From assembly GCF_002943715.1 (NCBI RefSeq), contig NZ_MQUA01000013.1:2431501-2495500 (forward strand): a stretch of DNA of 64,000 bases, given 5' to 3'. Of this stretch, positions 60,439-64,000 are shown piece after piece. This DNA comes from Polaribacter filamentus. Its GTDB lineage: Bacteria > Bacteroidota > Bacteroidia > Flavobacteriales > Flavobacteriaceae. The notes under the pieces were generated by a model, which saw nothing but the letters and a program-made list of their open reading frames with translations, was not told the DNA's origin and searched no databases. The translations under genes and the position numbers were made by a program. Each line of letters starts with the position of its first letter. Within the stretch, counting starts at the first letter, position 1.

Positions 60439-63318
60439 ATGGCAGAAGATATAAAAAGAAAGATTTCCATATTTATAAATGATAAAGAAGTCATAGATTC
60501 CTTAGGCGGTGTTGGTCGTGAAATTGGTAAAATTAACAAAAAACTAAAAGAAACTTCTGATCCTGCAGAACGTAAAAAACTAAATGCAGAACTCACAAAC
60601 ACTAAAAAACGTTATGCAGAAATTAAAGGAGAAATTAATGATACAAATGTTTCTTTAGAAGAAGCAAAAGGTCATTTTTCTAACATTTTTGCAGGTCTTT
60701 TATCTGGGGATATAAAACAAGTGCAGTCTGGTTTACAAGGAATAAAAGGAGGTTTAAAAGGTATAACAAAAGCAGCTCTTGCTTTTATTGCAACACCTAT
60801 TGGTATATTTCTAACAGCTTTGGCAGGTATTGGTTTGGCTGCTAAACAATGGGTGGATTTTAATTTACAGGTTTTTGAAACTAATAAGTTAGTAAAAGAA
60901 TTAACAAATACAACAGGTGATTCTGTAGATGGAATTAGAATTAGAGCAGAAGTTTTAAGAGATACTTTTGAAATAGATATTAATAAAAGTATTGCTACAG
61001 CAAAATCTCTTGTAAACTCTTTTGGTGTTTCTTATGATGAAGCTTTTAATTTAATAGAAAAATCTGCTGTAAGAGGTAAACATAAAAACGAAGAATTTTT
61101 TGCATCAATAGAAGAATATCCTATTCAGTTTAAAAATGCAGGTTTTTCTGCAACAGAATTTATAAATATTGTAAACACAGGGATCGATTTATCTATTTAT
61201 AAAGACAAATTACCAGATGCTTTAAAAGAATTTACATTAGCAATTACAGAGCAAACACCTGCAGCAAAAGAAGCAATGTCTAATGCTTTTGGTAAGAAGT
61301 TTACAGACCAATTATTTAGAGATATTAAAACGGGTGTAAAATCACCGAAAGAAGCATTGCAATCTATTGCTTTAGAGGCGCAAAATATTGGTTTAAATGC
61401 CCAACAAGCACAATTATTAACTGCAGATTTATTTAAAGGTGCAGGAGAAGATGCCGGTGGAGCTCTTAAAATTTTTGAATCTGTAAATATTGCTTTAAAT
61501 GGGCAACAAAAACCACTTACAGAAAACCAAGAACTAACTGCAAAACAATTAGAATTAAACAAAGAATTAAGTGGTGTTTATACTCAATTATTTGCATCAA
61601 GTAACAGTACATTTTCTAATTTAATTGCAAAAGGAAAAATATTTGCTACAGAAACTCTTTTAAAAATATTAAAAGGTGGTGTTGCTTTGTATAATTGGTT
61701 TGTTGATTTAAATAATCAAAGTGGTGCATTTTCTGCAATCCTAACAGGTATGCGAATATCTGCAACAACTACTTTTCAAGTTTTGGGTATTTTATTAAGT
61801 AACGCTTGGGATGGCTTTAAATCTTTAGGAGATATTGTTGCAGGTATTTTTACATTAGATACAGCTAGAATAGAAAAGGGGTTTTCAAAAGGTTTTGAGA
61901 TATTACCAAATTTAGTTAAAGACTTAAAAGATCAAGTAGTAAAAGATACTAACGAAATCTATGATGCTTTTCAAGGGAAAAATAAAGCTAAAAAGATTGA
62001 TTTAAAAGATTTTTTAGCAGATGATACAAAATCAACTAGTAAAACAACAGATTTTTCCTCTAATAAAAACAATCTTGAAAACGAAAAAGCCAAAATCTAC
62101 AAAAAAGCAGAAGAAGAATTAGATAAACTTATTGCAAAGAAAACTGCAGAAAGAGAGAACCAACAAATAAAAGGTTTAGCGAGAGAACTTGCAACTATAG
62201 ATTCTAAATATGCTGCTTTACAAGAAAAGTATATTGGTCATGCAGATAAATTAAAAGAATTAGAAGTTTTAAAAGACCAGGAGAAAGAAGATTTAAAAAA
62301 GGCTAAAAAAGCAGAATATTTAGCGGCAGCAAATGTAATAGAGGAAGAAAATAGAATTGCAAAAGAAGCTTTAAAATTAGATAGAGAAGCAGAAAAAGCA
62401 ATTACTGATGAAGAAAAACAACTTCTTTTATTAGGTAAAGCAAAGTTTATTGCAGATGCAGAATTACAAATAGAGCTAGACAAAGAACTTGCTAAAGTAG
62501 AAGCTGTAGAAGGAGCAGAAGCTTTAAAAGATGCCATCAGAAAAAAGTACGGGTTAAAACAAGAAGTTACTGACAACGGTTTTGATAAATCTAAAAAAGC
62601 TTTAAAGAAAAAGGAAGTAGAATGGACTGACATGACTGAACAACAAAAGTTTGGTTTAATTCAACAAGGTTTAGGACAGGCGGCCGATGCATTTAATAAA
62701 GGTTCTGATGCTTGGAAAGCAATGAAAATATCTGAAGCTTTAATGAGTACTTACGAAGGAGCACAATCTGCTTTTACTTCTTTATCAAAGATTCCAATAA
62801 TAGGAGTTCCATTAGGTATTGCTGCAGCCATTGCCGCAACAAAGGCTGGTTTAGGGAGAGTTTCAGAAATAAAAAACACAAAGCAAGAGAAAATGCCAAC
62901 GTTCTTTTCTGGTGGTTTTACAGGAAAGGCAGAAATTGGAAGCGATAAAGATGGAGCAATAACTGGTTATGTTCATCAAAATGAATGGGTTGCACCAGAG
63001 ATAATGACTAGCAATCCTGTTTATGCAGAAACATTCCGATTTTTAGAAGCAGAAAGGCAAAGACTTAAAAATGGGTATTTTAATGGAGGACCTACTTCTG
63101 CTAATACTATTCAAGAAGGTTCTCCAAAAACTTTAGTTTCAGAAAGTTTAGAGGAAAATAATATTATGATCAGTATTTATCAATCTATAAACACCTTAAA
63201 CGGTTTGTTAGAAGCTGGCATTAATGCAAAATTAATATTGCCTTATGATAAAATTAAGGATCTAAAAGAAGCAGAAGATGAAATTGCACAATCAGAAAAC
63301 TATGGTAAAATAGCGTAA
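60439..63318 (+). CDS. Tail tape measure protein
   Basis: The 959-residue protein is the longest in the window and sets tail length. The first 100 residues form a coiled coil (VGREIGKINKKLKETSDPAE). A Gly/Ala-rich hydrophobic region (ALAFIATPIGIFLTALAGIG) lies near 112-131. A second long coiled coil (about 545-690) follows, and the C-terminal region has FFSGGFTGKAEIGSDKDGAI and VHQNEWVAPEIM. This is typical of siphovirus tape measures, so the virion probably has a long non-contractile tail. Confidence 0.85.
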   Translation: MAEDIKRKISIFINDKEVIDSLGGVGREIGKINKKLKETSDPAERKKLNAELTNTKKRYAEIKGEINDTNVSLEEAKGHFSNIFAGLLSGDIKQVQSGLQGIKGGLKGITKAALAFIATPIGIFLTALAGIGLAAKQWVDFNLQVFETNKLVKELTNTTGDSVDGIRIRAEVLRDTFEIDINKSIATAKSLVNSFGVSYDEAFNLIEKSAVRGKHKNEEFFASIEEYPIQFKNAGFSATEFINIVNTGIDLSIYKDKLPDALKEFTLAITEQTPAAKEAMSNAFGKKFTDQLFRDIKTGVKSPKEALQSIALEAQNIGLNAQQAQLLTADLFKGAGEDAGGALKIFESVNIALNGQQKPLTENQELTAKQLELNKELSGVYTQLFASSNSTFSNLIAKGKIFATETLLKILKGGVALYNWFVDLNNQSGAFSAILTGMRISATTTFQVLGILLSNAWDGFKSLGDIVAGIFTLDTARIEKGFSKGFEILPNLVKDLKDQVVKDTNEIYDAFQGKNKAKKIDLKDFLADDTKSTSKTTDFSSNKNNLENEKAKIYKKAEEELDKLIAKKTAERENQQIKGLARELATIDSKYAALQEKYIGHADKLKELEVLKDQEKEDLKKAKKAEYLAAANVIEEENRIAKEALKLDREAEKAITDEEKQLLLLGKAKFIADAELQIELDKELAKVEAVEGAEALKDAIRKKYGLKQEVTDNGFDKSKKALKKKEVEWTDMTEQQKFGLIQQGLGQAADAFNKGSDAWKAMKISEALMSTYEGAQSAFTSLSKIPIIGVPLGIAAAIAATKAGLGRVSEIKNTKQEKMPTFFSGGFTGKAEIGSDKDGAITGYVHQNEWVAPEIMTSNPVYAETFRFLEAERQRLKNGYFNGGPTSANTIQEGSPKTLVSESLEENNIMISIYQSINTLNGLLEAGINAKLILPYDKIKDLKEAEDEIAQSENYGKIA

Positions 63319-63319
63319 G

Positions 63320-64000
63320 ATGATACTAAAAAAAACACCAAAATTAGACAGCGTTTTCTTTTCTAACAATGAAATAGAATTGCACATAGAATCAGAACTT
63401 GGTAAAAACCATTTTTTTGAAGTAGAAATATTAGTAAATGATGTTGTTTTTGACACACAATCATGGGCAAAAATTAACAATGTAGATTGTTTTATTAATT
63501 TACGGGGCCAGTTCAATAATATTTTTACCAATATATTTTCTGCTCCAACAGTAATAGAAATTGTAAAAAATGAAAATCTATTTAAAAAGATTAATGTAAT
63601 TGTTAAAGAATACCATGTAGATTCTTTATTAATAGTCTCTACAGAACAATTACCAGATTTTTATATTTTACAAAACACCACTGCAAATACATTTGATGCT
63701 TCAGAAACAATTCAATTATTTAGCGAATTAAACAATTTAAATAAAATAGATGAAAGCTCTATAATATCCATTCCTATCTGGATCAATACAACTCCTGTTT
63801 CTTTTAAAATAAAAGACAATAATGGTTTAGAAATGTTTGCAAGTTCAGAAGCTACAACCAAAGGTTTGTATGAATTTAAAATACCTATATCAGAAATTAA
63901 TACTGCAGGTTTGTTGTTTATTACAGTAATAATTAACGATGTAATAGAGTTGGTGTATTATCTAAAGGATCACTTTAGATATGATAAAAATCAACTTGCA
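63320..64000 (+). CDS. Phage tail protein, 5' part only (cut by the window)
   Basis: ATG at 63320, 1 bp after the tape-measure stop, opens a frame with no stop to the edge (227 codons). The residues are beta-rich (NHFFEVEILVNDVVFDTQSW, YEFKIPISEINTAGLLFITV), fitting a distal-tail or baseplate protein. Partial gene, no family recognised. Confidence 0.7.
   Translation, partial: MILKKTPKLDSVFFSNNEIELHIESELGKNHFFEVEILVNDVVFDTQSWAKINNVDCFINLRGQFNNIFTNIFSAPTVIEIVKNENLFKKINVIVKEYHVDSLLIVSTEQLPDFYILQNTTANTFDASETIQLFSELNNLNKIDESSIISIPIWINTTPVSFKIKDNNGLEMFASSEATTKGLYEFKIPISEINTAGLLFITVIINDVIELVYYLKDHFRYDKNQLA

Larger units (their letters stand above)
28500..64000. mobile_element. Temperate tailed phage (prophage), right end outside the window
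   Basis: From about 28.5 kb the gene content switches from host enzymes to phage modules: HTH repressor facing an early operon, primase-helicase, capsid protease, capsid, terminase, portal, S74-chaperone fibre, amidase and tape measure. The left boundary lies between the terminator at 28467 and the small gene ending at 28563. No att core or target tRNA could be identified there, and no integrase or transposase gene is in the window, so the integration mode is unknown. Confidence 0.9.

Noticed and set aside
28500..64000. Integrase, excisionase or Mu-type transposase
   Set aside because: No protein in the window shows the tyrosine or serine recombinase or DDE motifs, so none is annotated.

Overview
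The window is low-GC DNA from a member of the Bacteroidota, most likely a marine Flavobacteriaceae (Polaribacter/Tenacibaculum-like). This is inferred from the gene families (DUF6146-type lipoprotein, an unusual NupC with an N-terminal extension, DUF5686 remnant, K+-type membrane pyrophosphatase), from the Bacteroidota promoter box TAnnTTTG seen ahead of several genes, and from weak or absent Shine-Dalgarno sequences. No rRNA, tRNA, CRISPR array or insertion sequence was found.

Bases 1-28.4 kb are host chromosome with housekeeping and central metabolism. In order they carry tag glycosylase and an M24 peptidase; folA, thyA and a NupC nucleoside transporter (nucleotide supply); a BFN/UVR protein; etfA/etfB behind a 38-bp perfect palindrome; pdhB; ppa and hppA (soluble and membrane pyrophosphatases); an operon DUF2891-NRAMP-pxpA-pxpB-pxpC (5-oxoproline hydrolysis); an M20 amidohydrolase; pckA; a DUF423 protein; a divergent pair DUF1338 / saccharopine dehydrogenase-like that suggests lysine catabolism; and a TrmN6-like methyltransferase. 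Three decayed genes lie here: a frameshifted membrane protein (10.0-10.5 kb), a DUF5686 outer-membrane protein reduced to fragments (12.0-12.6 kb), and a small lipoprotein with three in-frame stops (28.0-28.4 kb).

From about 28.5 kb to the right edge the window is one temperate tailed phage (prophage), not closed at the right. A short leftward lysogeny arm (28.5-29.7 kb, HTH repressor) faces a rightward early operon of small genes ending in a 940-residue primase-helicase (32.4-35.2 kb). Next comes a cargo island (35.5-40.2 kb) of genes unrelated to phage growth: a DUF5662 protein, a predicted PD-(D/E)XK nuclease and a membrane-protein/metallo-beta-lactamase-fold pair. They are separated by related TAAC...GTTA inverted-repeat elements that look like cassette boundaries. 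A 13-copy ATTACA repeat zone follows. The morphogenesis genes then run rightward in an unusual order: protease/scaffold and capsid (42-45 kb), ParB-methyltransferase, terminase and portal (46-52 kb), fibre with S74 chaperone (53.8-56.6 kb), lysis genes (56.6-58 kb), and tail genes with the tape measure (58-64 kb).

The most striking signals are regulatory. A motif TGTCCTA(T/A)TTW occurs at eight phage gene-block starts, always exactly 17 bp before a TAnnTTTG-like box, and three of these promoters predict a leaderless mRNA. A 107-nt pseudoknotted RNA with four perfect helices sits directly upstream of the small terminase region. Three phage genes (28.7-29.2, 53.8 and 58.0 kb) are each broken by exactly one missing base in an A or T run. 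One of these runs is the classic -1 slippery heptamer A AAA AAG, so slippage or assembly error must be told apart. No integrase, excisionase or att site is visible.
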